DNA of 48,885 nt, from the IMG/VR virus record IMGVR_UViG_3300047473_000009, positions 1-48,885 of that record; one strand, written 5' to 3'. The DNA is from a virus. Position 1 is the stretch's first letter. Each line of letters starts with the position of its first letter. Made by a program: the position numbers and the translations under genes. This document shows, in pieces, positions 31,051-38,083 of the stretch. The notes beneath the pieces were generated by a model. It was not told the DNA's origin, searched no databases, and saw nothing but the letters and a program-made list of their open reading frames with translations.

Positions 31051-33336
31051 ATGAATAATTTCGATCGCATTCCGAGCGAGCTTAAAGAGTTACGTCAATG
31101 GATACTTTGGAAAAAGGAGATACTTGAGAATGGCAAAACAACCAAGATACCATATTCTACATTTCATACTCTCGCTAGCGTCACAAATCCTAACGATTGG
31201 TCTACTTTCGATAATGTTGTTCACTGTTATAGTGTTGGTGGATATGATGGTATAGGTTTTGTTTTTACTAGTGGTGATCCTTATGCCTTTATTGATTTAG
31301 ATATTAAAGAAAATCAGGAGCCATCAGAAGTTCAAAAGCAAATCTATTCTGAATTTGATACATACTCTGAATATAGTCCGTCCGGTCGCGGTCTACATCT
31401 AATTATCAAAGGATCTATACCAAAAGGATTAAATTACGGTAGCATAGAACTTTATTCTAATCTTCGCTATGCTACTATGACCGGCAACGTATTAGTTGAT
31501 AAGCCAATAGCCGATAAGCATGACTTGCTCAATCAGCTTTTTCAGCAGATGGAAAAAGAAAGATCAAAGGGAAAGTCCAACACAAATACAGTTAGTGGTG
31601 AAGAAACTCAAAGTGACGAAGCGATATTAGAACTAGCATTTAAACACAATTCAGAAAAGTTTGTTCCTTTATCGTTAGGAGAGTGGCGAGGTTCTTATCC
31701 TTCACAATCTGAAGCCGATCAAGCCTATATGAATATTATAGGCTATTACACTAACAACAAAGAACAAGTTGTTCGCATATATTCTAAATCAGAACTAGCT
31801 AAAACAGATAAAAAACGCAAGACAACCGCTTATCTTAATCGTACAGTAAATAAGGCGTTTGATCAAAAGCTTTCAAATGTTGTCTTTGAAGGTTATGATC
31901 AAAATAGTGGTCCCGTAGCTCAGCGGTCAGAGCCAATCGCTCATAACGGTTTGGTCGCAGGTTCAAATCCTGCCGGGACTACCAATAGTCAGACTATCGA
32001 ACCGCCTCCCGGCTTAGTAGGAGACATAGCAAAATTTATATATGGTGCTGCCCCGCGTCCTGTACCTGAAATCGCTATTGGTGCAGCTATTGGTTTGATG
32101 GCTGGTATTTGTGGGAAGGCTTATAATTTTATTGATACCGGCTTAAATCTTTACGTTATGTGTCTTGCTAAAACAGGACGTGGTAAAGAAGCTATGGCGT
32201 CTGGTATAGATAAGCTTATTAATGAAGTTCAAAAGCAAGTTCCTGTCGCTGCTGAATTTATTGGACCTGCTGAAATAGCATCAGGACAAGCTCTGGTTAA
32301 GTATGTAGCAAATAAATCTTCATGTTTTGTATCAGTGCTTGGCGAGTTTGGCATTAGGCTACAATTGATGGCCGATCCTCGTTCTAACAGCGCGGAAAAG
32401 ACATTACAAAAAACATTGCTAGAGCTTTATCAAAAATCTGGCTATGGACAAATCATGCGTTCTAGCATTTTTGCTGATAAAGATAAAAACACAAGTGACA
32501 CAACAGCGCCAGCTTTTTCAATTCTTGCAGAAGGAACACCTGAAACTGTATATGAGGCTGCTGATGAAAAGATGATCTTGAGTGGTCTATTGCCGCGATT
32601 TATTATATTAGATTATGACGGCGACAGGCAATTTTTGAATAAAAATCGTAACGCAAAGCCTAACGACAAATTAGTAAATGATATCGCTATGCTAATGAGT
32701 AATGCAAAAACACTCATGGCAAACAATACTGTTAAATATGTTCAATCTGATGAAGAGACTTCTCAATTATTAGACGACTACGATAAGCTTACTACAAATA
32801 GAATTAATTCAAAAGAAGAACATCGCGCGATTATTGAACTGTGGAATAGAGCGCACATTAAAGTTGTAAAGTTAGCTTCTCTGGTAGCGATTGGTATCGA
32901 TGCCCACAATCCGGTTATCAATAAAGATATATTTCTTTGGGCTAAGCAAATAGTTGAAATGGGGATTTTTACATTGGCTAAGAAGTTTGAAACCGGCGAT
33001 GTTGGCATATCATCTAATGAGATAAAACAGACTGATGAAATGACTAGAATTTTGAAAGAATATGTTGAAAAGGATTTCAGTTACGTCGCTAAATATAATG
33101 CAACTCAGTCTTTGCATACTTCCAAAATTGTTTGTAATACCTATCTTAGCTTGAGATTAACTAAGATGGCAGCTTTTAGAAATGATAGACTTGGTGGAAC
33201 TTCTGCATTGAAACGAACTATACAAATTATGATTGATAATGGTGTTTTAAAGTTAGTTGGCGGTCCCGAGTTTCAGGAGCGACACAAGATCACTGGTAAA
33301 GCTTATCATATTAATACAAGCATTTTATCCAAATAG
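31051..33336 (+). CDS. primase-helicase with a tRNA inside its reading frame
   Basis: The product has 761 aa. The N-terminal part has the archaeo-eukaryotic primase pattern of phage NrS-1-type proteins: F-I-D-L-D-I-K (catalytic aspartates), YSEYSPSGRGLHLIIKG, and IELYSNLRYATMTGN, to about residue 180. A middle linker contains the translated tRNA (residues 287-311, PVAQRSEPIAHNG...). The C-terminal part (from about 320) has a phage helicase-like ATPase region with Walker-A-like AKTGRGKEAM and an FVSVLGEFG segment. It would make primers and unwind at the origin candidate just downstream. Confidence 0.8.
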   Translation: MNNFDRIPSELKELRQWILWKKEILENGKTTKIPYSTFHTLASVTNPNDWSTFDNVVHCYSVGGYDGIGFVFTSGDPYAFIDLDIKENQEPSEVQKQIYSEFDTYSEYSPSGRGLHLIIKGSIPKGLNYGSIELYSNLRYATMTGNVLVDKPIADKHDLLNQLFQQMEKERSKGKSNTNTVSGEETQSDEAILELAFKHNSEKFVPLSLGEWRGSYPSQSEADQAYMNIIGYYTNNKEQVVRIYSKSELAKTDKKRKTTAYLNRTVNKAFDQKLSNVVFEGYDQNSGPVAQRSEPIAHNGLVAGSNPAGTTNSQTIEPPPGLVGDIAKFIYGAAPRPVPEIAIGAAIGLMAGICGKAYNFIDTGLNLYVMCLAKTGRGKEAMASGIDKLINEVQKQVPVAAEFIGPAEIASGQALVKYVANKSSCFVSVLGEFGIRLQLMADPRSNSAEKTLQKTLLELYQKSGYGQIMRSSIFADKDKNTSDTTAPAFSILAEGTPETVYEAADEKMILSGLLPRFIILDYDGDRQFLNKNRNAKPNDKLVNDIAMLMSNAKTLMANNTVKYVQSDEETSQLLDDYDKLTTNRINSKEEHRAIIELWNRAHIKVVKLASLVAIGIDAHNPVINKDIFLWAKQIVEMGIFTLAKKFETGDVGISSNEIKQTDEMTRILKEYVEKDFSYVAKYNATQSLHTSKIVCNTYLSLRLTKMAAFRNDRLGGTSALKRTIQIMIDNGVLKLVGGPEFQERHKITGKAYHINTSILSK
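31909..31984 (+). tRNA. tRNA(CAU), Met or Ile2-type, inside the primase-helicase ORF
   Basis: It has 76 nt with encoded CCA. The acceptor GGTCCCG pairs with CGGGACT (one G-T). The D arm is GCTC/GAGC. The anticodon stem AATCG/CGGTT encloses loop CTCATAA, with anticodon CAT. The T arm is GCAGG-TTCAAAT-CCTGC. All arms are canonical, so it is likely functional. It lies in sense orientation in a continuously open protein frame. CAU could be elongator Met or lysidine-modified Ile. Confidence 0.92.
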
Positions 33337-33342
33337 GATGGA

Positions 33343-33546
33343 TAGTATGGCGTTAGTATGGGGCTAAGTGTTTGAAATCGTTGAAAATAGTATGAAATAG
33401 TATGGGTTCAAAATAGTATGCTAAGAGAGACTATAAATGTGTGACATTTTTGCACTACCCCCTCCCCCCCCTCTCTTTTTTTTCTTATACTATTCTATAC
33501 TATTATACTATATATAATATTTTCAAGGGTTTAGCTGTCCTAAACC
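33343..33546 (+). other. iteron-like repeat region, candidate replication origin
   Basis: Five TAGTATG copies (33343, 33354, 33388, 33398, 33414) lie on one side. After a 29-nt pure pyrimidine tract (33458-33486) come three inverted ATACTA copies (33487-33510) in a very AT-rich stretch. The hairpin GGTTTAG/CTAAACC (33528-33546) ends the region. There is no gene from 33337 to 33596. Its position right after the primase-helicase suits an origin. Confidence 0.6.
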
Positions 33547-33596
33547 TCGTACTAGGCCATCCTATCGGTAGTTTCCACTAAAATAAGGAAAATAAA

Positions 33597-33791
33597 ATGC
33601 AAAAGCTTGAGCTTGATTGTGAGTTTGGTAGTATGTCAATATTAGGAGGAACTACATTACTAGGATTTGTAGTTGATGCTACCGAAAGTCCTGTCCCCAA
33701 CACAATAATGTTAAGAGAGAAACAAGCGACAGAACTCGCAAAATATTTAGTAGCGTGGTTGAACAGATCAGCAGAAGAAAGGAGACCATAA
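33597..33791 (+). CDS. small hypothetical protein (64 aa)
   Basis: ATG at 33597 follows AATAAGGAAAATAAA. First of the long series of small plus-strand genes. The sequence MQKLELDCEFGSMSILGGTT then a hydrophobic-alternating strand and a helical basic end (LAKYLVAWLNRSAEERRP). Function unknown. Confidence 0.65.
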   Translation: MQKLELDCEFGSMSILGGTTLLGFVVDATESPVPNTIMLREKQATELAKYLVAWLNRSAEERRP

Positions 33792-33792
33792 A

Positions 33793-33990
33793 ATGACAAT
33801 CGAATTGAAAACGCAACGTGATGTAGAAGTGTGGAATGCTGCGATTGATGCTGTTGGCGAGCATGTTACCGGCAGTTGGGTTAAGTCGTTCAAGCGGCCT
33901 GATATTGTGGGAAAAAACAATTACTCAAACGAGCTTGATAAAGTAATAGAAGATGAAATGAAGCACAAGCCGAAGGATATAATGAAATGA
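33793..33990 (+). CDS. small hypothetical protein (65 aa)
   Basis: ATG follows GAAAGGAGACCATAAA (a good Shine-Dalgarno). The sequence TIELKTQRDVEVWNAAIDAV is helical, and the end is basic and lysine-rich (DEMKHKPKDIMK). The next gene starts by overlap (ATGA). Unknown function. Confidence 0.65.
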   Translation: MTIELKTQRDVEVWNAAIDAVGEHVTGSWVKSFKRPDIVGKNNYSNELDKVIEDEMKHKPKDIMK

Positions 33991-34130
33991 CGCGCGATAT
34001 CAACGAATATACTTGCCGCTTTGCTGATATGTCGAATGAAGCGCTCGTTGCTTGGCTATGGTTTGTTGAAAGGCGATACAATCCAGCCAGGCTGACGATT
34101 ACGGGGCGTCGGGTGGCTTGCAGGAGATAG
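33987..34130 (+). CDS. very small protein (47 aa)
   Basis: ATGA overlap with the previous gene. MTRDINEYTCRFADMSNEAL then VAWLWFVERRYNPARL, ending in a basic tail. It is short and Trp- and Arg-rich. The 220 bp that follow (34131-34350) hold no convincing gene on either strand. Confidence 0.5.
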   Translation: MTRDINEYTCRFADMSNEALVAWLWFVERRYNPARLTITGRRVACRR

Positions 34131-34350
34131 GTATTTGAGCACCATCTATCTATTTCGCTATGCGATGGGCTAGCCTCGAGCCGATCCAGAACGATAATAG
34201 GAAGGGCTAGGATAGACGCTGATGCGAGTTCCATTCGTTTCTGGTGCATCGTCGCTCCTGGTCCTTCGATTAACTCCTAGGGCTTCTAATTGGAGGTATT
34301 CTGGTATGATAGGAAAATGCAATTTATTTAAAAATAATTTCATTTTGTTG

Positions 34351-34378
34351 TTGACTTTGATGCTGGAACGTCTATAAC
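34351..34378 (+). promoter_or_regulatory. sigma70-type promoter with CAACGGAG leader
   Basis: TTGACT (34351-34356), a 16-bp spacer and TATAAC (34373-34378), then CAACAACGGAGCAAGCAA before the ATG at 34406. It belongs to a set of near-identical promoter-leader units. Confidence 0.75.
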
Positions 34379-34405
34379 TATGTTTACCAACAACGGAGCA
34401 AGCAA

Positions 34406-34531
34406 ATGACAGCCAAGCAAATGCAGAAGCGAGTTGCCAAGTACACCAAAGCTTACGAAGCTCGCGAGATTACTGCAAATGAATATAATGGATTATTGGA
34501 AGCTCTCGCAAAAATAATGGCTGGGAACTAA
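34406..34531 (+). CDS. small basic helical protein (41 aa)
   Basis: ATG at 34406 with ACGGAGCAAGCAA. MTAKQMQKRVAKYTKAYEAR..., a single long helix with positive N-terminal half. It has its own promoter and a hairpin (34519-34539) overlapping its stop, so it is a one-gene unit. Unknown function. Confidence 0.6.
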   Translation: MTAKQMQKRVAKYTKAYEAREITANEYNGLLEALAKIMAGN

Positions 34532-34539
34532 TCCCAGCC
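34519..34539 (+). terminator. hairpin at the end of the 41-aa gene
   Basis: GGCTGGGA and TCCCAGCC form an 8-bp stem over a 5-nt loop that contains the stop codon. No clear T-run follows, so termination may be partial, or the hairpin may protect the mRNA end. Confidence 0.5.
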
Positions 34540-34577
34540 TACCAGCTTCTATTAATACAACCATTGGAGAATGGAAA

Positions 34578-35051
34578 ATGAACGTGATCAAGCTCAAGAT
34601 CCCTGCTACCGCAAAGAAACCCAATCGCGCCTTCGCAAAGAAGATGAAGCGGCAAGCGCTTAGTGGTGTTGCTATCGGTGCTGTCGCTGTCTGCCTCACT
34701 GGTTTGTCACTGTCGCATCTGGCTCACGGTATCGAGCTGGTGACCGATAGCGGACAAACTGAGGCATGGGCGATGGCAGTCGGTATCGATATTGGCTTTA
34801 TTGCAATGGAACTGGCGCAACTCAATGCTGCTACCGATAAGGTCGCCAAGGCAATCAGCCGCTTCACCAAGCCTGCTATCGTTGGTACGTTGGTATTCAG
34901 TGCCGCAATGAATGCTTTTGCCTTCTCAGCTCAGGCCAAGGGCTATATGATTGCTCCTGCTGTTGTGCTTGGTGTGGCAATCCCGGCTCTGATCTATGCC
35001 TTGACGCGGATCGGTGCTGCGCTGTATATCGATTGTGATAGCAGGAAATAA
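34578..35051 (+). CDS. four-span membrane protein (157 aa)
   Basis: ATG at 34578 with CATTGGAGAATGGAAA. A basic N-terminus (KKPNRAFAKKMKRQ) is followed by four hydrophobic helices (AIGAVAVCLTGLSLSHL; AWAMAVGIDIGFIAMEL; AIVGTLVFSAAMNAFAF; APAVVLGVAIPALIYAL). Such phage membrane proteins without recognised family often act in envelope modification or superinfection exclusion. Unknown here. Confidence 0.7.
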   Translation: MNVIKLKIPATAKKPNRAFAKKMKRQALSGVAIGAVAVCLTGLSLSHLAHGIELVTDSGQTEAWAMAVGIDIGFIAMELAQLNAATDKVAKAISRFTKPAIVGTLVFSAAMNAFAFSAQAKGYMIAPAVVLGVAIPALIYALTRIGAALYIDCDSRK

Positions 35052-35075
35052 TCGTAATTTATTTTAAAATAGTGC

Positions 35076-35104
35076 TTGACTAGCGCTGATGATCCGGTTA
35101 TATA
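35076..35104 (+). promoter_or_regulatory. sigma70-type promoter
   Basis: TTGACT (35076-35081), 17 bp, TATATA (35099-35104). The start codon at 35132 follows with CAGCAACGGAGATAGCAAC. This leader is like the one of moron 1 at 4164-4189. Confidence 0.8.
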
Positions 35105-35131
35105 AGGGTCATCAGCAACGGAGATAGCAAC

Positions 35132-35353
35132 ATGATTACTACTTCAGCAACCAACTACATCATCGTTACTCAGTCTGCTTTTGGTCAACTGTTCCTTCGC
35201 AAGGCTGATAGCGCTGCTGGTAGGTTTGTAGTGGAAAAGGATAAGGCAACGAAGTTCCATGACGTTGGCGTTGCTAAGGAATGGCTTGCAGAGCAGAAAA
35301 GCTCTATGAATAAGCAGATTTATGATCGTTGCAAGATCATTGAAGAGTTTTAA
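35132..35353 (+). CDS. small hypothetical protein (73 aa)
   Basis: ATG with CAACGGAGATAGCAAC. MITTSATNYIIVTQSAFGQL, a beta part, then a helical basic C-terminal half. It is a single-gene unit between the promoter at 35076 and a hairpin at 35365. Unknown function. Confidence 0.65.
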   Translation: MITTSATNYIIVTQSAFGQLFLRKADSAAGRFVVEKDKATKFHDVGVAKEWLAEQKSSMNKQIYDRCKIIEEF

Positions 35354-35364
35354 ATAATTCCCAA

Positions 35365-35398
35365 ATACCCGGTTGGCAGACTATCACCAACCGGGTAT
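35365..35398. terminator. 12-bp perfect hairpin
   Basis: ATACCCGGTTGG (35365-35376) and CCAACCGGGTAT (35387-35398) with a 10-nt loop. On the plus strand it is not followed by a T-run (AAGATTGG); on the minus strand it is followed by TTTGGG. It ends the single-gene unit. Confidence 0.6.
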
Positions 35399-35425
35399 AA
35401 GATTGGTTATCAGATGGAGGATAGA

Positions 35426-35575
35426 GTGGCACAGAAACTGGCTTTTGTACTTGGCCTCTTGCTCAGCCTTGCGGCGCCGATATTGTTCATGTTCGGCCGT
35501 CACGCGCGACCTGAAATAGGATTGCCAATGTATGTTGGCGGCCTAGCACTAATCTTGGTCGCCGGGCTGCTGTAA
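35426..35575 (+). CDS. small two-span membrane protein (49 aa)
   Basis: The GTG at 35426 is preferred because GGAGG lies 5 nt upstream; an in-frame ATG at 35414 precedes the ribosome site. Two hydrophobic helices (LAFVLGLLLSLAAPILFMF; GGLALILVAGLL) are separated by a short charged turn. Visibly more GC-rich than its neighbours. Unknown function. Confidence 0.6.
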   Translation: MAQKLAFVLGLLLSLAAPILFMFGRHARPEIGLPMYVGGLALILVAGLL

Positions 35576-35616
35576 AGCAAGCCAATAAGGCAGACAACAA
35601 ATAGGAGAATAATCTC

Positions 35617-35645
35617 TTGACTTTTCAAACTTTCACAACTATGGT
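35617..35645 (+). promoter_or_regulatory. sigma70-type promoter
   Basis: TTGACT (35617-35622), 17 bp, TATGGT (35640-35645), before the GTG-started gene at 35677 (CGGAGTTTGGCTAA ribosome site). Confidence 0.6.
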
Positions 35646-35676
35646 GACTTTCAGAAATCAATCGGAGTTTGGCTAA

Positions 35677-35895
35677 GTGAATGAGATTTTTGAAAGTTCA
35701 CCAAAGTTGAAGCAAGTTAGACAAATCGATAGGCGTTGGGAAACTATTGAAAGTGGTCAAAGTTTTGCAATACCTCTTGATGATGCAAAGATTGATAACT
35801 TGCGTTCAAAATGTTGGGCGATGGGTAAGAAGTTGAATAAGCGCTTTCGTGTCGTCAAGCACGAAACGTGCTATGAAATAGGAAGGATCAAATAA
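35677..35895 (+). CDS. small hypothetical protein (72 aa)
   Basis: It starts at GTG with CGGAGT 9 nt before. The sequence is basic, with a W-E-T-I-E-S-G strand and an RSKCWAMGKKLNKRFRVVKHE stretch that could contact nucleic acid. Unknown function. The 105 bp after it contain only an unconvincing 38-codon frame and the terminator. Confidence 0.6.
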   Translation: MNEIFESSPKLKQVRQIDRRWETIESGQSFAIPLDDAKIDNLRSKCWAMGKKLNKRFRVVKHETCYEIGRIK

Positions 35896-36000
35896 GTTTA
35901 CCTCATAGCAGCAATGAGCAAGCGCAATAGCAACATCAACCGGCTTAGTGACCCAAGTGAGCTATTGGCAATACAAGCTACAGGATGCTATGAGGATCGG

Positions 36001-36047
36001 GAGCTAGCGCAGCATCAACCGGCAAGCTGACTGCGCTAGCTCTTTTT
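36001..36047 (+). terminator. strong rho-independent terminator
   Basis: GAGCTAGCGCAG (36001-36012) pairs perfectly with CTGCGCTAGCTC (36031-36042), followed at once by TTTTT. The 18-nt loop is long but the 12-bp stem is uninterrupted. Confidence 0.85.
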
Positions 36048-36063
36048 AATAGAGGAATGCGTT

Positions 36064-36252
36064 ATGCCCGCTTCATCACCTTACTTTTGTAAGAATGGTC
36101 ACAGACGCAATCCAAGAAATACGTCTTGGCAATATAAGCGTCTAAAATATAAAGATAAAGTCTATGAAATAACGAGCTTGCGGTGTATGGCGTGTGACAG
36201 CGAAATTAGCAAGCGGCAATATATGAGAAAGAAAAATGGTAGTAGTAAATAA
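36064..36252 (+). CDS. small zinc-ribbon-like protein (62 aa)
   Basis: ATG at 36064 with AGAGGAATGCGTT. The C-x-x-x-H (FCKNGHRR) and a later C-x-x-C (RCMACDSE) form a plausible zinc site, in a very basic context (YKRLKYKDK; RQYMRKKNG). This resembles the small HNH-like or zinc-ribbon proteins of phages, but no catalytic H-N-H is complete. Probably binds nucleic acid. Confidence 0.6.
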   Translation: MPASSPYFCKNGHRRNPRNTSWQYKRLKYKDKVYEITSLRCMACDSEISKRQYMRKKNGSSK

Positions 36253-36406
36253 GCGCAGCTTTAAGCCGATATTTCAAGAGCGATTGGCGAAAGAGGATGT
36301 CGAGTTGCTAATCTCTATTCTTAATGCCAACATGGATCATCCGGCCGCCTCACACACTCGACTTGAAATGCTGATTGAGAAGCTGAAGAGGATGAAGGGC
36401 AAATGA
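36236..36406 (+). CDS. small helical protein (56 aa)
   Basis: ATG lies inside the end of the previous gene. MVVVNKRSFKPIFQERLAKE then LLISILNANMDHPAASHTRL and a basic end. It overlaps the next gene (ATGA). Unknown function. Confidence 0.55.
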   Translation: MVVVNKRSFKPIFQERLAKEDVELLISILNANMDHPAASHTRLEMLIEKLKRMKGK

Positions 36407-36471
36407 GCGAAGCGTTGTTATACGTAATCATAAGTTGGCTTGTTCTAGGCTTTTGCATAGCGGCGTTATGA
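36403..36471 (+). CDS. 22-residue membrane peptide
   Basis: MSEALLYVIISWLVLGFCIAAL is a single transmembrane helix. The ATGA overlap with the upstream stop supports translation. It is very short, so confidence is limited. Confidence 0.4.
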   Translation: MSEALLYVIISWLVLGFCIAAL

Positions 36472-36472
36472 T

Positions 36473-36748
36473 ATGGATTATTGGATCAACACTAACTCAA
36501 AGATGGAATTATTCAAGCGCGACGGCTTGACCGCTGAGATTGAAGCATATCTAATCGCCGCTAAAGGTGTTGATCCAATATTGATCGCTAATGATTTAAA
36601 GATATCGGTTAATAAGATAATGCGTTGGCAACGTGAGCTTGGCTTGCGGACAATGTCGATAGCTGGTAAAGCGACAGCTCGTTATCATATTAATATGCGA
36701 GGACATAATAGGAAAAAGAAGAATGGCGCGCAAAGCTCAAACGATTGA
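36473..36748 (+). CDS. HTH protein A of a tandem pair (91 aa)
   Basis: ATG follows the previous stop by 1 nt (TGATATGG). The helix-turn-helix is GVDPILIANDLKISVNKIMRWQRELGL. The C-terminus is very basic (RYHINMRGHNRKKKNG). It may be a small regulator. Its partner at 36723 has a related HTH, suggesting gene duplication. Confidence 0.65.
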   Translation: MDYWINTNSKMELFKRDGLTAEIEAYLIAAKGVDPILIANDLKISVNKIMRWQRELGLRTMSIAGKATARYHINMRGHNRKKKNGAQSSND

Positions 36749-36881
36749 TGTTGAACGGCTAAAACGATATTGGAACTGGCTACCTGTTGCAATTATAGCA
36801 CAAAGATTAAATCATTCGCGCGGTACTATTTATAGAAAAGCAAAAAAGATTGGGTTGACACTGCCGAATAACCGTCCATAG
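36723..36881 (+). CDS. HTH protein B of a tandem pair (52 aa)
   Basis: ATG overlaps the 3' end of HTH protein A. The protein is an almost bare HTH: YWNWLPVAIIAQRLNHSRGT, then IYRKAKKIGL. The pattern (V-A/I-x-I-A-x-x-L, then helix with R-K/A-x-x-x-G-L) is like protein A. Probably DNA-binding. Confidence 0.62.
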   Translation: MARKAQTIDVERLKRYWNWLPVAIIAQRLNHSRGTIYRKAKKIGLTLPNNRP

Positions 36882-36916
36882 TGTGGGTATAGATTGAAGC
36901 TTTGGAGAAAGAGAAG

Positions 36917-37045
36917 ATGGAAATTAGCTATAATCCCCATTCAAAAGAATGGTTGCTTTGGAAGCCAAATCAAGGTGTTATAAGCAGACATAAGACTAGA
37001 AAAGAGGCTGAAGATGCCTTGAAAGCTTTGGAGAAGGCAGAATGA
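36917..37045 (+). CDS. very small protein (42 aa)
   Basis: ATG with TTTGGAGAAAGAGAAG. MEISYNPHSKEWLLWKPNQG then a helical R/K/E-rich end. Its stop overlaps the next start (ATGA). Unknown. Confidence 0.55.
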   Translation: MEISYNPHSKEWLLWKPNQGVISRHKTRKEAEDALKALEKAE

Positions 37046-37452
37046 CAACAAATCTTGTAGTAGCTTACCGCGCTAGCGATGACAGTGCGACTGACGAAAA
37101 TATGCGATGGCTTGCCTACGTCGTCTTGCCTACTGGTGACTTTTGGCACGTTCGCTTTAATGGCGCTACTGAGGAAGTGGCTCGTTCCAAGGCTGTTGCT
37201 TTGTGGACTAAGGTAAATGAGAAGTGGAGTAAATTAGGATTGAATAGGCAGGAGGATATTGAGCCTGAAACTAATGAGGCTTGGAACCAACCTGCTCCTG
37301 ATCCATGGGCAACGCCTAGCGGTCGCGGTGCTCACTTTGTCGGTACTGTATGGATGAAGCATCCAGTTGATGGATTGAAACGAGTAGCATTGACTGAGAT
37401 AACAATGTATGAAAAGAATGGGTTTGTGCGCTCTGGACCGCGAAGCAAATGA
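37042..37452 (+). CDS. hypothetical protein (136 aa)
   Basis: Coupled to the previous and next genes by ATGA overlaps. The sequence is mixed: NLVVAYRASDDSATDENMRW, a WHVRFNGATEEVARSKAVALW segment, a Pro-rich loop (QPAPDPWATP), then a C-terminal VGTVWMKHPVDG strand. It is the largest gene of this neighbourhood. No family is recognised. Confidence 0.65.
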   Translation: MTTNLVVAYRASDDSATDENMRWLAYVVLPTGDFWHVRFNGATEEVARSKAVALWTKVNEKWSKLGLNRQEDIEPETNEAWNQPAPDPWATPSGRGAHFVGTVWMKHPVDGLKRVALTEITMYEKNGFVRSGPRSK

Positions 37453-37640
37453 CATTGACTAGACGAGAACGCGAAGTGGCCGTTTTTCTACTGCTCGGTT
37501 TAACAGCTAAAGAAATATCAACTAGATTGTCGATATCGAGCAGAACGGTTGAAGATCACATATTGGCTTGCCTACGCAAGTTTGGTGTCCGCTCGACTAT
37601 AAGTTTGGTTCATGAACTATGGAAATTAGCGCAGGAATGA
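37449..37640 (+). CDS. standalone LuxR/GerE-type HTH regulator (63 aa)
   Basis: The whole protein is one LuxR-type HTH: LTRREREVAVFLLLGLTAKE, then ISTRLSISSRTVEDHILACL, then RKFGVRST. The family signature (T-x-R-E-x-E-V, L-G-L-T/S-x-K-E-I-A, S-x-R-T-V-E-x-H) is fully present. It lacks any sensor or receiver domain, so it would bind DNA constitutively, or interfere with host LuxR-type regulators. ATGA overlap with the upstream gene. Confidence 0.88.
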   Translation: MTLTRREREVAVFLLLGLTAKEISTRLSISSRTVEDHILACLRKFGVRSTISLVHELWKLAQE

Positions 37641-37691
37641 TTTAGCGGATCATTGTATGATCTTGTTAGCGAATGGAATGGAGAATAACAA

Positions 37692-37991
37692 ATGGTTAAG
37701 TTGTCGAGAATGCGGTTTGCTAGAGTGGTGGCGCATTGCTGCGCTAACAACATGAACCAGGGTGATTATGAAATCGGTCGCCTTGACGAATTGTGCGAGT
37801 TTGAAACGCCGGTCAATGATCTTGATAACCTTTTGATGCTGATGGCTGAAAGCGAACGTAAGCTCGAAGCTATCAAGGCTTATCGCGCGCTTACTGGTGC
37901 TGAATTTAAGGAAAGCAGGGACGCTGTTGAGCGGTATTGGAATGATAAACGCGATAAAAGTGTGCAGCTTCTTCGCCCATGTAGTCTTTGA
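37692..37991 (+). CDS. small protein with ribosomal L7/L12-like helix-hairpin (99 aa)
   Basis: ATG follows GAATGGAGAATAACAA. The C-terminal part KLEAIKAYRALTGAEFKESR, then DAVERYW, has the pattern of the L7/L12 C-terminal domain (K-I-x-x-I-K-x-x-R-x-x-T-G-x-x-L-K-E-A/S-x-D/R-x-V-E). Phages carry several such small proteins. The N-terminal half is helical, with two adjacent cysteines (HCCAN). Role unknown. Confidence 0.62.
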   Translation: MVKLSRMRFARVVAHCCANNMNQGDYEIGRLDELCEFETPVNDLDNLLMLMAESERKLEAIKAYRALTGAEFKESRDAVERYWNDKRDKSVQLLRPCSL

Positions 37992-38022
37992 TATTCTGAA
38001 TTGTGTTGGTCGAAAATAGCTA

Positions 38023-38054
38023 TTGACAACCTAGCCGTTTAAAGCCAGGTTGTC
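38023..38054 (+). promoter_or_regulatory. TTGACA element within an inverted repeat
   Basis: TTGACA at 38023-38028 overlaps GACAACCT (38025-38032), which is repeated in inverse as AGGTTGTC (38047-38054). It precedes the gene at 38084 in the same manner as the other promoters, but I find no good -10 at 16-18 bp. It may be a promoter with an operator, or a hairpin. Confidence 0.4.
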
Positions 38055-38083
38055 GGCTATCGGCAAAGCATTGGAGAATGCAA

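Noticed and set aside
31051-33336. Primase-helicase ORF as two genes split at the tRNA by sequencing error
   Set aside because: The frame is open and protein-like on both sides of the tRNA with no stop or start near it, so a single ORF with an embedded tRNA is the direct reading.
33343-33420. TAGTATG repeats as a CRISPR array
   Set aside because: Repeat units are only 7 bp, with irregular spacing and no spacers or cas genes; iterons fit better.
33890-34249. Minus-strand ORF of 119 codons over two plus-strand small genes
   Set aside because: No ribosome site, composition not protein-like, and it overlaps plus genes with ATGA coupling.
35914-36030. 38-codon plus frame before the terminator at 36001
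   Set aside because: No ribosome site, and its last third forms the terminator hairpin.
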